Part shown: positions 27,870-37,220 of the stretch, one piece after another
How positions within the stretch are numbered: the stretch's first letter is position 1
Layout of the letters: every line of letters begins with the position of its first letter
Source of the DNA: Paraburkholderia podalyriae
Lineage (GTDB): Bacteria > Pseudomonadota > Gammaproteobacteria > Burkholderiales > Burkholderiaceae
Direction of reading: 5' to 3'
Length of the DNA: 64,000 nucleotides
Assembly: GCF_014397785.1 (NCBI RefSeq)
Contig: NZ_VZQQ01000002.1
Coordinates: forward strand, 186,001 to 250,000
The notes under the pieces: generated by a model
Databases searched by the model: none
What the model was told of the DNA's origin: nothing
The model's input: only the letters and a program-made list of their open reading frames with translations
Program-made: the position numbers and the translations under genes

Positions 27870-29663
27870 TTAACGGCCGCGCGAGCGACCGCGCGCTGTG
27901 CCGCCGCCACGATTCGCGCCGCCCTGACCCGCGTTGCCGCCGGCGCGATTGGCGTTGCCGCCACGATTGCCACCTGGCCCGCGATTGCCGCCGCTGTTGC
28001 CGGCCGCGCCGGCGCGCTTGCCGCCAGTGCGAGCACGGTTGCCGGTGGGCGAGGGCGCGCGATTGCCGTCGACGTCGCGGTCGCGCTGCCCCCCGGTGCC
28101 GCGATTGCCCGCGCCGCCGCCGAAACCGCTGCCGCTCCCCATGCCCGCGCCAAAGCCGCCGCCCGCCGCGCCACGACGGCCCTGTCCGCGCGGCTGCTGC
28201 TCGAAGCGGCTGTGCGACATCAGCACCGGCTCGCGGTTGATGAAGCCCATCGACGTCTGCATCGGATCCGGCTGACGACGCTCCGGCGCCGCATTGCGGC
28301 TGCCGCGCTCTTCGGCCGGCGCCTTCAGCCCGACCGAGGCCATCAGCGCGCGCACCTCATTGTCCTCGAGCTCTTCCCAGCGGCCGCGCTTCAGACCACG
28401 CGGCAGCGAGATCGAGCCGTGGCGTGTGCGGATCAACCGGCTGACCATCAGGCCCGCCGCTTCGAACATACGGCGCACTTCGCGATTCCGCCCTTCGGCG
28501 AGAGCGACGTGGTACCAGTGATTAGTGCCTTCGCCGCCGCCGTCGCGGATGCGCAGGAAATTTGCCGGACCGTCTTCGAGTTCGACGCCGTGCAGCAGCT
28601 TCTGGCGCATGCCCTCGGCGAGTTCGCCGACGACGCGCACCGCGTATTCGCGCTCTACGCTATAACGCGGGTGCATGAAGCGGTTCGCGAGATCACCCGA
28701 GGTGGTCAACATCAGCAGACCTTCGGTGTTGAAGTCGAGACGGCCAACCGCGACCCACTTGGCGGTTTTCATCGGCGGCAGCTTGTCGAACACCGACGGA
28801 CGGCCTTCGGGGTCCGCGTGGCTGACGATTTCGCCGGTCGGTTTGTGGTACAGCAGCACGCGCGGCGGCTTGCCGGCGAGCTTGCGTTTGACCGGCTTGC
28901 CGTTGATGCGGACCTGGTCGGTCGGCATGATGCGCTGGCCGATGTGCGCCGGTTCGCCGTTCACCGACACGCGGCCGGCGATGATCAGCTCTTCCATGTC
29001 GCGGCGCGAGCCCATGCCCGCCTCGGCGAGCACCTTGTGCAGCTTCGGCGCGTCGTCGTCGGGCGACAGCACGCGCTTCGGGCCCGCTGCCTTGCCACGG
29101 CGCAGCATCGGCGCGCGCACGCCGCCAGTCGCGCTGTTGTCGGCATCGAACGCGGGCGACGTCACGTACGAGAACAGATCGTCCTGAGTTGGCTCAGCGG
29201 CCGCGGCCGCAACGGCGCCGCGACGGTTCTGGCGCTGGCCCTCGCGTTGGCCTTCACGCTGGCCTTCGCGCGACTGACCTTCACGCTGGCCTTCACGTGA
29301 CGCACCTTCACGCTTTGCACCGCTGGCATTACGACGCCCGCCCTGCTTCGCGCCCGCGTCCTTGCGCGGCGTGCGCACCTGCGCAACGATCTCGCCGTCC
29401 GGCGGTGTTTCGGCGGCGACCGGCGCGCCTTGCGCGGGTGCACCCTCGGCTGCCTTCGTCTTCGCGCCGGCGCGGCGTCGTGCGATCAGGCTGCGCGGCC
29501 CGCGACGCAGACCGCGGCGCGGACGCTCTTCGCCGTCTGCTTCCGCGCCGTGAGCCGGGCGCTCGCCCTCGCCTGCCGACGCTTGCGTAGTGCGTTCGTC
29601 GGTCCGCGCCGACGGCTCGGGGCGCCCGGATTCGGACGAATCGGTGTCGTGGGTATGTGTCAA
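27870..29663 (-). CDS. rluB: 23S rRNA pseudouridine synthase RluB with long N- and C-terminal extensions
   Basis: 597 residues, about twice the E. coli enzyme. Residues 1-200 are disordered and include tandem REGQ repeats. The S4 RNA-binding domain follows at about 205 ([20 protein letters not shown]), then the synthase domain with the catalytic Asp in [14 protein letters not shown] and [20 protein letters not shown]. From about 470 the tail is RGG-like, rich in Gly, Asn and Arg, ending [13 protein letters not shown]. Modifies U2605 of 23S rRNA. The basic tails probably add RNA affinity. It lies 64 bases downstream of scpB, a conserved neighbour pair. Confidence 0.93.
   Translation of the reverse strand: MTHTHDTDSSESGRPEPSARTDERTTQASAGEGERPAHGAEADGEERPRRGLRRGPRSLIARRRAGAKTKAAEGAPAQGAPVAAETPPDGEIVAQVRTPRKDAGAKQGGRRNASGAKREGASREGQREGQSREGQREGQREGQRQNRRGAVAAAAAEPTQDDLFSYVTSPAFDADNSATGGVRAPMLRRGKAAGPKRVLSPDDDAPKLHKVLAEAGMGSRRDMEELIIAGRVSVNGEPAHIGQRIMPTDQVRINGKPVKRKLAGKPPRVLLYHKPTGEIVSHADPEGRPSVFDKLPPMKTAKWVAVGRLDFNTEGLLMLTTSGDLANRFMHPRYSVEREYAVRVVGELAEGMRQKLLHGVELEDGPANFLRIRDGGGEGTNHWYHVALAEGRNREVRRMFEAAGLMVSRLIRTRHGSISLPRGLKRGRWEELEDNEVRALMASVGLKAPAEERGSRNAAPERRQPDPMQTSMGFINREPVLMSHSRFEQQPRGQGRRGAAGGGFGAGMGSGSGFGGGAGNRGTGGQRDRDVDGNRAPSPTGNRARTGGKRAGAAGNSGGNRGPGGNRGGNANRAGGNAGQGGANRGGGTARGRSRGR
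29233..29297. repeat. Tandem 12-base repeats inside rluB
   Basis: About five imperfect 12-base units (type CGCTGGCCTTCA on the plus strand) encode the REGQ repeats of the RluB N-terminal extension. Being in frame, unit gain or loss would only change tail length. Confidence 0.7.
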
Positions 29664-29727
29664 AACAACCTCAAAATGTCAGATCGCACGCGCCCGTTGC
29701 GGGCGCGGCAAGAAAAGTTCGGTTACG

Positions 29728-30780
29728 TCAGGCGCTGCGCGACTCGGTTTCGTCGTCGGTCAGAAAACCTGCGTCCTGCGCGGCATCGCGTCGATCCTCG
29801 GGATCGTCGTGCGCCGCCTCGACCGGGTTCGGCTCGGCGGCGTGCTCCGTATTGCGAGATACGCCCGAGTCGTGCGCGGGTGTTGCCGGATCGGTCTGTG
29901 CGGCCGGATCGTGATGCTGTGCTGAGCCGGTGACGCTGGACTGCGCTGCCGTGGATGCCGCTTCGGCCTGTTGTTGCGTGTCGTGCGGCGCGCCCGACCC
30001 GTCTGACACATTCGACGCATTCGCCGTGCCGGCCTGCCCGGCCGCTTCCGCGTGGCGCTCCGGCTCGAACGTCGACTCGGCTACCGTCTCGTTCGGCTCT
30101 GCTTCGAATTCCGACGCGGCGTGCTGCACCGCTTCCGGTGAAGCTGGCTCGGCAGCCTCACCCGCCGCGTCCTGCCCAACTTCCTGCCCCGCCTGCTGCA
30201 CGTTTTGCGCGTCGCCCTCGGCAAACTCGATCGCGTGCTGACCCAGCAGGTCCGCGTTCAGCTGCGCGGACGGATCGGCAAGCGGCGGCAGCTCGTCGAG
30301 CGCAGTCAGGCCGAGGTCGTCGAGAAACTGGCGCGTAGTCGCATACAGCGCCGGACGCCCAGGCACGTCGCGATGACCGATCACCTCGATCCAGCCGCGA
30401 TCCTCGAGCTGCTTGACGATCTGCGTATTCACCGTCACACCGCGAATTTCTTCGATATCGCCTCGTGTCACCGGTTGCCGGTAGGCAATGATCGCGAGCG
30501 TTTCGAGCACCGCGCGAGAGTATTTCGGCGGTTTTTCCGGATGCAGCCGATCCAGATACGAACGCATCGCGGGCTTGCTTTGAAACCGCCAGCCCGACGC
30601 CAGCCCGACCAGCTCCACACCGCGCCCAGACCAGTCCCGCCTCAGGTCTTCGAGCAAGGTCCGAACAGTGTCTGCCGACACGCCGTCGGCAAAGAGCTTG
30701 CGCAGTTCGCCGAGCTTTAACGGCTCCTGCGCGCAGATCAAGGCAGTCTCGAGGACGATCTTCGCCTCTTGGGTATTCAT
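29728..30780 (-). CDS. scpB: Segregation and condensation protein B with acidic C-terminal extension
   Basis: 350 residues against roughly 180-200 for most ScpB. The two winged-helix domains are in the first 180: [60 protein letters not shown]. The following 160 residues are Ala/Glu/Gln/Pro-rich and low-complexity. ScpB dimers bridge ScpA in the SMC condensin complex that organises the chromosome. Usually adjacent to rluB, as here. Extended acidic tails are common in Burkholderiaceae ScpB; role unknown. Confidence 0.93.
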   Translation of the reverse strand: MNTQEAKIVLETALICAQEPLKLGELRKLFADGVSADTVRTLLEDLRRDWSGRGVELVGLASGWRFQSKPAMRSYLDRLHPEKPPKYSRAVLETLAIIAYRQPVTRGDIEEIRGVTVNTQIVKQLEDRGWIEVIGHRDVPGRPALYATTRQFLDDLGLTALDELPPLADPSAQLNADLLGQHAIEFAEGDAQNVQQAGQEVGQDAAGEAAEPASPEAVQHAASEFEAEPNETVAESTFEPERHAEAAGQAGTANASNVSDGSGAPHDTQQQAEAASTAAQSSVTGSAQHHDPAAQTDPATPAHDSGVSRNTEHAAEPNPVEAAHDDPEDRRDAAQDAGFLTDDETESRSA

Positions 30781-31160
30781 GCAGCTAGGTCAGACCCTGT
30801 GGTCAAAGAACCGGATCAAACAGACGATGTGGAACTGAAGACGCGCTCGCCCGATTCTGATCGGTCATATTGATGGGAGCACGCACCGGGGGGCGGCGAA
30901 CAGACTTATTTATCGAGCCAGACCCAGCCGGACGGAGCGGCGATATTCCTGAAAAGGAATCGCGTGACTGAGCGCCATATTACGCAAAAACGATCGGGGC
31001 GTAAAGCCGCGATCCCCCGCGCATCGTCTGCCGCGGCGTCGACGGGTGTGCCCGCGCCCGCCCGGGCCGAATCGCCAGAAAGAAGATTTCCAACGATTCG
31101 CGGCTTTTTGCCCCTCGAGGCGCGTAACGCACACTGCGGCCGGTACGTCAGACCGTGTAT
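30781..31160. other. Intergenic region between the aminotransferase gene and scpB
   Basis: 380 bases. The only notable item is a short dyad, TTCC TGAA AAGGAA near 30945-30960. No coding frame or convincing promoter is seen, although scpB needs one here. Confidence 0.3.
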
Positions 31161-32381
31161 TCAGGCGCCGGCTTGGCGCGCCAGAAAGCGCGTCAAGCGC
31201 TCGACGCCGGCATCGAGTCGCGCCGAATCGCACGCATAGCACCAGCGCACGAACCCCTCGCCTTGCGGCCCGAACGCGCTGCCCGGCGCCACGCCGAGCC
31301 CGACCTCGCGCACCATCGCTTTGCACAAATCGAGACTGCGCGTCGAGTCCGGCATCGAGAAGAACAGATACATCGCCCCCAGCGGAGCCTTCACATCGAT
31401 ACCGGGCACCGCCGACAGCGCGCGCACCAGATGATCGCGTGAAGTCCTCAGGTCGCGCACCAGCTCCTGCGTAAAACGCTCGCCCTGCTCCAGCGCCGCC
31501 ATGCCCGCCTGCTGCACGAACGACGGCGCGCACGACGTGTTGTACTCGACCAGCTTCGCGAGGTCATCCATCAACGCGGTCGGCGCGACGATCCAGCCGA
31601 GCCGCCACCCGGTCATCAGCCAGGCTTTCGAAAACGAATTCACGCAGATCACGCGTTCGTCGCGCGTCGCGAGGTCGAGAAACGACGGCGCAGTCTGCGC
31701 GCTGGCCGCGACGGCGGCGCCATCGTCGGGATAGTAGAGCCGCTCGTAGACCTCATCCGCGACGATCCAGATGCCGTGACGCCGGCAGTGTTCCAGCACG
31801 GTACGCTGGTCGTCGCGATCCATCACCCAGCCGGTCGGATTGTTCGGCGAGTTGATCATCAGCATCCTGGTGTCGGGTGTCAGCGCAGCCAGCAATTTCC
31901 CGACGTCGAGCTGCCAGCCGCGTTCGCCGTAGCCAAGCGCGACCGTTTCGACGTGCGCGCCAAGAATCTTCGGAATCTCGACCAGATTCGGCCATAGCGG
32001 CGTCACCGCGACGACCCGGTCGCCGGCGCCGACCACCAGCTGCGCGGCGAGCATCAGCGCGTTGACGCCCGCGCTAGTCACCGCGATGTGCTCCGGCGAC
32101 GTCGCGCCGTGCAACTCGCTGACGTAGCCGGCGAGTGCCGCGCGCAACGGCGCGATGCCAAGATTGTGCGTGTAAAACGTCGCGCCGGCGGCGAGCGCGG
32201 CGCTCGCGGCGTCGCGGATGAATGCGGGTGTCACGCGGTCGGACTCGCCGAACCAGAACGGCAGCACGTCGTCGACACCGAAACCGGCGTTCGCGACTTC
32301 ACGGATTTGCGATGGACGCAGCGCGCGCACGGCATCGCGCGCATTCGGGATGGAGGGCACGGGCAGGTCCAATTCGCTCAT
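31161..32381 (-). CDS. PLP-dependent class I/II aminotransferase
   Basis: 406 residues. Fold-type I aminotransferase signatures are present: INSPNNPTGWVMDRDD, WIVADEVYERLYYPDD, and the PLP lysine in CVNSFSKAWLMTGWRLGW. A substrate-arginine region FVRWCYACDSARLDAGVERL lies at the C-terminus. Transfers an amino group between an amino acid and a 2-oxoacid in the cytosol; the substrate cannot be told. It stands between scpB and a LysR gene on the same strand, 195 bases from the latter, and is not clearly in an operon with either. Confidence 0.9.
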   Translation of the reverse strand: MSELDLPVPSIPNARDAVRALRPSQIREVANAGFGVDDVLPFWFGESDRVTPAFIRDAASAALAAGATFYTHNLGIAPLRAALAGYVSELHGATSPEHIAVTSAGVNALMLAAQLVVGAGDRVVAVTPLWPNLVEIPKILGAHVETVALGYGERGWQLDVGKLLAALTPDTRMLMINSPNNPTGWVMDRDDQRTVLEHCRRHGIWIVADEVYERLYYPDDGAAVAASAQTAPSFLDLATRDERVICVNSFSKAWLMTGWRLGWIVAPTALMDDLAKLVEYNTSCAPSFVQQAGMAALEQGERFTQELVRDLRTSRDHLVRALSAVPGIDVKAPLGAMYLFFSMPDSTRSLDLCKAMVREVGLGVAPGSAFGPQGEGFVRWCYACDSARLDAGVERLTRFLARQAGA

Positions 32382-32576
32382 CGACCTTTGGGTGGGTGAA
32401 GGGTAAGAAGCTCGGGGCGCAACCGCGAAGGCATGCGCGATGAAGCCGGTAGTGTAGCGCGCCGGGCGACAGGACAGCGGTGAAGCGAGCGACGAACGGC
32501 GAGCGCGAGGCGGGTCGCGCCTGCCGTCAATCCAACGGACGCACCGGCCGCGCGCGAACCCACCGATCGCGCCCCG

Positions 32577-33479
32577 TTAACTCAGCTCCTCGGCCCGCCC
32601 CGGCAACTGCCGGATCAGATTCCACACCGCCTCGGCCGCGGGCGAAAGCGACCGGTCGCGCCGCCGCACCAGCTCGACGCGCCGTTCCGCGCGCGGCACC
32701 AGCGGACGGGCGACCAGCGACGCCCCCGCCGGCAGCGGCAGCGCGAGCCATGGCAGCACGCTGATTCCGACGCCCGCCTCGACGAGCCCGAACACGGTCG
32801 CCGAATGGCCGAGTTCCTGAACCACGGTGGCGTTCACGCCCTGCGCCTGCATCACAGCGTCGATGAGCGGGCGGCTGCCGGACGCATAATCGAGCATCAC
32901 GAGCTGCTCACCGTCGAGGTCCTTCCACGTGACCTGCTTGCGCGCGGCGAGCCGGTGATCGTCACGCGACACGATGCAGAACGAGTCGGTCATCAGCGTT
33001 TCGCTGAGCAGATCGTCGTCGGAGAACGGGCCGATGATCACGCCGAAGTCCACCTCACCCGACTTCACCTTGCGCACCACGTCGCTTTGCACGTCGTCGC
33101 GCAGGCCAAGCGTCACATAAGGAAACTGCTGCACGCACGACGCGACGACACGCGGCATCAGCCGGCACGCGACGGTCGGGCTCGCCGCGACCACCACGCG
33201 TCCGCGGCGTTGCTCACCGATTTCGCGGATCTCGCGCAACGCATCGTCCAGATCCGACAGCAGCCGCGACACGCTCGAGACGAGGTTGCCGCCGACGTCA
33301 GTCAATTGCACTTCGCGCGTCGTGCGATCGATGAGCTTCAGCCCGATTTCGCTTTCGAGCTCGCGCACGCAGCGACTGATTGCCGACTGCGTCAGGCCGA
33401 TTTGATCGCCGGCGCGGCTGAAGCTTTGCAGGCGCGCCACCTCGATGAAAACCCTGAGCTGCCGCAGCGTCACATTCAT
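32577..33479 (-). CDS. LysR-family transcriptional regulator
   Basis: 300 residues. The N-terminal winged HTH reads MNVTLRQLRVFIEVARLQSF, then GLTQSAISRCVRELESEIGL. The effector-binding domain of two alpha/beta lobes fills 90-295 (GRVVVAASPTVACRLMPRVV opens lobe 1). A dyad at 33491-33509 lies just before its start and may mediate autoregulation. It may control the aminotransferase gene downstream on the same strand, but divergent targets, the usual LysR layout, are not evident. Confidence 0.92.
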   Translation of the reverse strand: MNVTLRQLRVFIEVARLQSFSRAGDQIGLTQSAISRCVRELESEIGLKLIDRTTREVQLTDVGGNLVSSVSRLLSDLDDALREIREIGEQRRGRVVVAASPTVACRLMPRVVASCVQQFPYVTLGLRDDVQSDVVRKVKSGEVDFGVIIGPFSDDDLLSETLMTDSFCIVSRDDHRLAARKQVTWKDLDGEQLVMLDYASGSRPLIDAVMQAQGVNATVVQELGHSATVFGLVEAGVGISVLPWLALPLPAGASLVARPLVPRAERRVELVRRRDRSLSPAAEAVWNLIRQLPGRAEELS

Positions 33480-33490
33480 TTACGAACCTC

Positions 33491-33509
33491 ATCAATAGTG
33501 CATTTTGAT
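33491..33509. promoter_or_regulatory. Dyad upstream of the lysR gene
   Basis: ATCAA (33491-33495) and TTGAT (33505-33509), nine bases apart, lie 12-30 bases before the lysR start. This is the general shape of a LysR box, though the spacing is not the canonical T-N11-A. Confidence 0.3.
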
Positions 33510-33884
33510 GCGCATTGTACGGCCGATCCCATGCGGCATCGCGCTTCGCAGCCGGTCGCTGCAATGCAGCAAAAAGGCGCGAGCGCACGCCCGATGGGCC
33601 TCTCTGCACAGGATTGGTGATTGTCCCGATTTGCGAGATGGGTTTTTTGGATTCTCATACGGCCCTGGTTGGCGCCCGCGTTGGCCCGCCGCCACGGGGC
33701 TTTCAGGCAATCGGTATCACATTGGCACAGTTCGTGCGTTATGAGACGCACAGGGCGGGCGCCATGATTTCCGACTGAAAGGCTACCCGTGGCCAGCCCG
33801 TCCCCTTTGGCACTCGCCTATCGAGTGTATGAAGAGTGCGCGGCGCGGGGCAGCGCACCGGAGTTAGCTTCGCTGAGGTGAAAC
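33510..33884. other. Divergent intergenic region between lysR and the second IS402-type domain gene
   Basis: 375 bases without a recognisable gene. No terminal inverted repeats or other insertion-sequence ends are visible beside the transposase-derived gene that follows. Confidence 0.35.
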
Positions 33885-34286
33885 ATGATGCTGTTCGACG
33901 ATTTGAAAGACAACGAGTGGGCGCTGGTCGAGGCTTTGTTCTGTGCCGAGCCGGCGCGCAGCGAACGGCGCGGTCGGCCACGCGTGGAAGCTCGGGCGGT
34001 AGTCAACGCAGTGCTTTGGGTGTTGTCGACGGGCGAGGGCTGGTCCAAGCTGCCGGGCCGCTATCCGTCCCCGCCGACGTGCCGTCGGCGCTTCGACGAG
34101 TGGCAGACCGATGGCACGCTCGCTGAAATTGTGAAGCGGCTTGGCACCAGCGGCCGCGAGATTTCGCTGCGCGGCAGGATCGGCGCTACGGCTGCGAAAC
34201 CGCCGGCACCGCCGAGCCGCGACCGTCTGCGCGGCGCGTTCTGGACCAATCCGGAATCGTGGCGCGCGCCGGCCAAGATGGCCTGA
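33885..34286 (+). CDS. Second stand-alone IS402/IS5-type N-terminal domain protein (DUF4096)
   Basis: 133 residues. Residues 5-78 match the helical DNA-binding domain of IS5-group transposases: LKDNEWALVEALFCAE, RGRPRVEARAVVNAVLWVLS, PGRYPSPPTCRRRFDEWQTD. As in its paralogue at 5480-5941 there is no DDE domain; the protein ends with a basic tail unrelated to the first one (PPAPPSRDRLRGAFWTNPES). GAGGTGAAAC before the ATG is a good ribosome site and a strong terminator follows, so it is a regular, self-contained gene. A domesticated regulator is likely; its targets are unknown. Confidence 0.8.
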   Translation: MMLFDDLKDNEWALVEALFCAEPARSERRGRPRVEARAVVNAVLWVLSTGEGWSKLPGRYPSPPTCRRRFDEWQTDGTLAEIVKRLGTSGREISLRGRIGATAAKPPAPPSRDRLRGAFWTNPESWRAPAKMA

Positions 34287-34303
34287 CGCGAAATTACGTT
34301 GTC

Positions 34304-34331
34304 ACCGGGCGCCTACGGCGCCCGGTTTTTT
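34304..34331 (+). terminator. Terminator after the second IS402-type domain gene
   Basis: CCGGGCGCC (34305-34313), loop TAC, GGCGCCCGG (34317-34325), then six T. The remaining 290 bases to 34621 show no gene. Confidence 0.9.
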
Positions 34332-34621
34332 ATCGATGCGATTCATTCGCAATTTTGTGCATGCTCGCGCCCGGCCAGCGTTTGACGGTCGCCGCGAGAC
34401 GCTGCCCCTTCTCTGTCCAGCGCGCCCGTTTCGGCGCTCTTCCTTGCGCATGACCGCCACAGCGGTCGGTCCCGCTGCCTCAGACTCCCAAACCGCCCGA
34501 TAGCTCCGGGTGAAACAACCATTTACTATTAATTACAGCGCGCTTTCGTCCCCCGACATACCTTAATAGTTATGCAAACAGGCCTTGAGTCGACGGGCTT
34601 GAGGTTGAGGGGGATTTCGGA

Positions 34622-34873
34622 ATGAAACCAATGTCACTGCTGTTGTGCGGCATTGTGATTTCATCGATGGCCGCGCCGGCATTTGCGCAACAACGCCCGC
34701 AAGGGTGGAACTGGCGCCCGGACCGTCAAGCCACGCTGGAGGCGTGGCAGCAAAGCGAAGCGCACAATCGCGACTTCACGCCGCCGACGCCGCGTGGCGA
34801 CCTGCGCGGCGACATCGCCAGCAATGTGCGCGCACGGCCCGATGCGACGCGCGAGGTTCAGCGGCGGCGTTGA
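34622..34873 (+). CDS. Small secreted protein, unknown function
   Basis: 83 residues. The signal peptide is about 1-22 (MKPMSLLLCGIVISSMAAPA, cleavage after AFA). The mature part, about 60 residues, is Arg/Trp/Asp-rich (QGWNWRPDRQATLEAWQQSE) with no cysteines. A GAGGGGGA stretch lies about eight bases before the ATG. No family recognised. Followed at a distance by a strong terminator. Confidence 0.6.
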   Translation: MKPMSLLLCGIVISSMAAPAFAQQRPQGWNWRPDRQATLEAWQQSEAHNRDFTPPTPRGDLRGDIASNVRARPDATREVQRRR

Positions 34874-35018
34874 GGTCGTGGGTTGTCGCTCGAATGGCAT
34901 GTCGTGCGAGGCGGTGTTCGGTCTGTCGCATTGAGCATGCACGATTGGGGAACCACCGGACCCGACACCGGTCTGACTCAACGCCATTAGCACAGCGTGG
35001 CAGTAGTAATTCCGGTAT

Positions 35019-35050
35019 GCCCGTATCTTCGTGATACGGGCCTTTTTTTT
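35019..35050 (+). terminator. Rho-independent terminator
   Basis: GCCCGTATC (35019-35027), loop TTCGT, GATACGGGC (35033-35041), then C and eight T. It lies 146 bases after the small secreted protein gene, leaving room for a 3' UTR-derived small RNA. The whole gap 34874-35241 shows no coding frame. Confidence 0.9.
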
Positions 35051-35241
35051 CGTCCAAGGCGTTGATGCGTGGAAGGCGCGCAACGACATCGGCCGGCGTG
35101 CGAATCGCGTCGACGTTTCGTCAATGAGGAAGCCGAGATTCGCCCCGGACGCGCACAGCGACCGTCAGCGGAACAGACGGCCCGCCGAGGGCGGTGACAG
35201 GCCCGAGCGGACAGTGATTCAGATAAGCGATGAACCTTGAG

Positions 35242-35565
35242 CTAAGACCTGACTTCAGCTGTCGCGGCGGACCGCGGTTCGGCCGCGCCGAGAACATAAT
35301 CGTTCATGCGTTGCGCTGTCCATGTGAGCAGACGCTCGTCGTGCTCGAGCCGCGCGAACTCTGCTTTGCCGCGCTCGGTGAGTACGGCGATGTCGACGGG
35401 GGCATGAAAGCCAGGCGCCGGTGCGACGGTTCGCTGCCGAACGGTGTCCATCAGCCCCAGCGCGCGAAGATATTGGAAGACACTTGGCCTTCTGGCCCAG
35501 GGAACCTGACGATATTGCGCTCGCCGCAGCGCTTCAAGTACCGCTTCGTTGGAATACGTGATCAT
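35242..35565 (-). CDS. Hypothetical protein, possibly winged-helix
   Basis: 107 residues, start MITYSNEAVLEALRRAQYRQ. The stretch VFQYLRALGLMDTVRQRTVA followed by DIAVLTERGKAEFARLEHDE is patterned like the last helix and wing of small winged-helix proteins, but no family is recognised. No signal peptide or membrane segment. It faces the YdcF-like gene divergently with about 195 bases between. Confidence 0.5.
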   Translation of the reverse strand: MITYSNEAVLEALRRAQYRQVPWARRPSVFQYLRALGLMDTVRQRTVAPAPGFHAPVDIAVLTERGKAEFARLEHDERLLTWTAQRMNDYVLGAAEPRSAATAEVRS

Positions 35566-35761
35566 CTCACTTCTTTCTTAAAGTGCAGCTATGACACATT
35601 CGTGCCCACGCGTCACTGCGCCACCGGCGACGCGTGTAGCACCCGCCCCTGGTCAGAAACTCGCCGCCCGTCGGACAGCGGATTTCTGCCAGGAGCTGCC
35701 TGGTCTGGATTTCGGAACCCCCGTCAGAACGGCATGTTAGCGTTCTCTCCATGAACCGGCG

Positions 35762-36550
35762 ATGCGACCGCCGCGGCGCGATGGCAAGCCCGTGGATTTG
35801 TCCCGAAAGACATACGTTACCCCATTTAAATTGATTCTATTCACTTTATTAGCGCTTTTTTTTGCAGCAATCGTGCTATGGAAACGTGCCCGCCGTCCGC
35901 TCATCGTCTGCATGATCGCGCTGTTCTGGCTGCTCGCGGCCGGCTGGCTGAGCGCGCCACTGCTCGACCTCGCGCAGCCGCAACGACAGAGCGCCGCGTC
36001 CGCTACTTTCGCGCCACGCACCGCGATCATCCTGCTCGGCGGCGGCACGATCTACGACGACGACCACGTGCTGGTGCCACCGCGCGACGTGCTTTCGCGC
36101 ATCGAGCTCAGCGCGCGGAACTATGCGGCCTGCAAGCGCACGGCGAGCACGTGCCGGGTTATCGTCAGCGGCGGCAATCCACAGCGACATAGCGCGACGG
36201 AAGCCGACACCTACCTGCCCTATCTGCTGCGCCTGCAGGTGGCGCGCTCGGACATCGTGCTCGAGAAAAACAGCCGCACGACCTACGAGAACGCGCGCAA
36301 CGTGTCGGCCATTGTGGGCCAATCACATTACGACACGTTGATACTCGTCACGTCCGCGTATCACATGCCGCGTGCGCTGCTCGACTTTCAGTGCTTCGGC
36401 ATCGAGCCGCAGCCGCAGATTTCCAGCGCGCGGCGCGTGCGGCTCGGCGTGCTGCCGCGCTTCGATAACCTCGTGGCCGCTGAGATCGCGCTGCATGAAC
36501 TGGCCGGCCTCGCGCAATTTCACCTGTATCGCGCGATCGGATGGTTCTGA
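35762..36550 (+). CDS. YdcF/SanA-like membrane protein (DUF218)
   Basis: 262 residues. Two membrane helices lie at about 22-40 and 46-65, then a periplasmic DUF218 domain: AIILLGGGTIYDDDHVLVPP, VIVSGGNPQRHSATEADTY, KNSRTTYENARNV and LVTSAYHMPRALLDFQCFGI. This alpha/beta domain binds nucleotide-like ligands in YdcF and is linked to envelope functions in SanA/ElyC. The start is uncertain; GTG 35792 or TTG 35798 would also keep both helices, and none has a good ribosome site. Confidence 0.85.
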   Translation: MRPPRRDGKPVDLSRKTYVTPFKLILFTLLALFFAAIVLWKRARRPLIVCMIALFWLLAAGWLSAPLLDLAQPQRQSAASATFAPRTAIILLGGGTIYDDDHVLVPPRDVLSRIELSARNYAACKRTASTCRVIVSGGNPQRHSATEADTYLPYLLRLQVARSDIVLEKNSRTTYENARNVSAIVGQSHYDTLILVTSAYHMPRALLDFQCFGIEPQPQISSARRVRLGVLPRFDNLVAAEIALHELAGLAQFHLYRAIGWF

Positions 36551-36627
36551 CAAACGACGTAGGCCGATCCATGCTCCGCGCGTTGAGGACGTCGCGATTT
36601 ATCTAACCGCGCGGATTGATACAAAAC

Positions 36628-36652
36628 GTAACAAATGTTGCGCGGTTACAAA
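36628..36652. promoter_or_regulatory. Direct repeat GTWACAAA upstream of the His-rich secreted protein
   Basis: GTAACAAA (36628-36635) and GTTACAAA (36645-36652) are direct repeats 17 bases apart, about 30 bases before a TAGAAT (36681-36686) that could be a -10 element. Such repeats are typical sites of OmpR-type response regulators. Confidence 0.35.
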
Positions 36653-36747
36653 GCCATCGGCTGGAGCAGAATTTGCTCGATAGAATGCATTGTCTCTCCC
36701 ACTGGACAGGCAATACTCGGGCCCACCACCACTCTACGGAGGTAACG

Positions 36748-36987
36748 ATGAAGAAAGTGTCCCTGGCGATCCTGGTTTCCCTGTGTGCCGCAGCCGGCGC
36801 GGCCTACGCCCAGGACAACGGCATCACGACGAGCACCGATCCGGCTAAGGCCGCGGACATCGAACAGCGTGCGCAAGATTTGCAAAGCCGCGAGCAATCG
36901 ATGGGAAGCGCCCCCGCCGCGCCGGCCAAGCATCACAAGATGGCTCCCCATCATCACAAGAAGGGTGCCGACACTTCGGGCACCTGA
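36748..36987 (+). CDS. Small secreted His-rich protein
   Basis: 79 residues. Signal peptide about 1-21 (MKKVSLAILVSLCAAAGAAY, cleavage after AYA). The mature part contains a short helical segment (ADIEQRAQDLQSREQSMGS) and a histidine/lysine cluster, KHHKMAPHHHKKG, that could bind metal ions. ACGGAGGTAACG before the ATG decides this start over longer ones. A direct repeat upstream (36628-36652) suggests regulation. Followed by a terminator; monocistronic. Confidence 0.75.
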   Translation: MKKVSLAILVSLCAAAGAAYAQDNGITTSTDPAKAADIEQRAQDLQSREQSMGSAPAAPAKHHKMAPHHHKKGADTSGT

Positions 36988-37029
36988 GCGACTTCGCGGA
37001 TCTCGCCTCGCGGCCCCGTCGTGAAGGTG

Positions 37030-37068
37030 AAAAAGCCGAAGCTGGCAGCGCCGGTTTCGGCTTTTTTA
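37030..37068. terminator. Terminator after the His-rich secreted protein gene
   Basis: AAGCCGAA (37033-37040) pairs with TTCGGCTT (37056-37063), with an inner CTGG/CCGG stem, A-run on the left and T-run on the right. Confidence 0.85.
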
Positions 37069-37220
37069 TTGCGTGATCCGCTCGATGTCGACTGACCAGT
37101 TCGAACCCGCACCGACTTGCTAAAGCCGCCTGCGCTCTGCTTTCTGTATGCTACAGTCGCGCACCGACCGGCAAGCTGCCGGCATCCCCTAACCCGTGCG
37201 CACCTGGTGCGGAGGACAGC

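Noticed and set aside
29233..29297. CRISPR-like repeats
   Set aside because: The 12-base units are contiguous, without spacers, and are in-frame codons of rluB.
30910..31533. 207-codon open frame over the aminotransferase gene start region
   Set aside because: It overlaps the 3' end of the aminotransferase in another frame and is Arg/Ala-rich without any domain.
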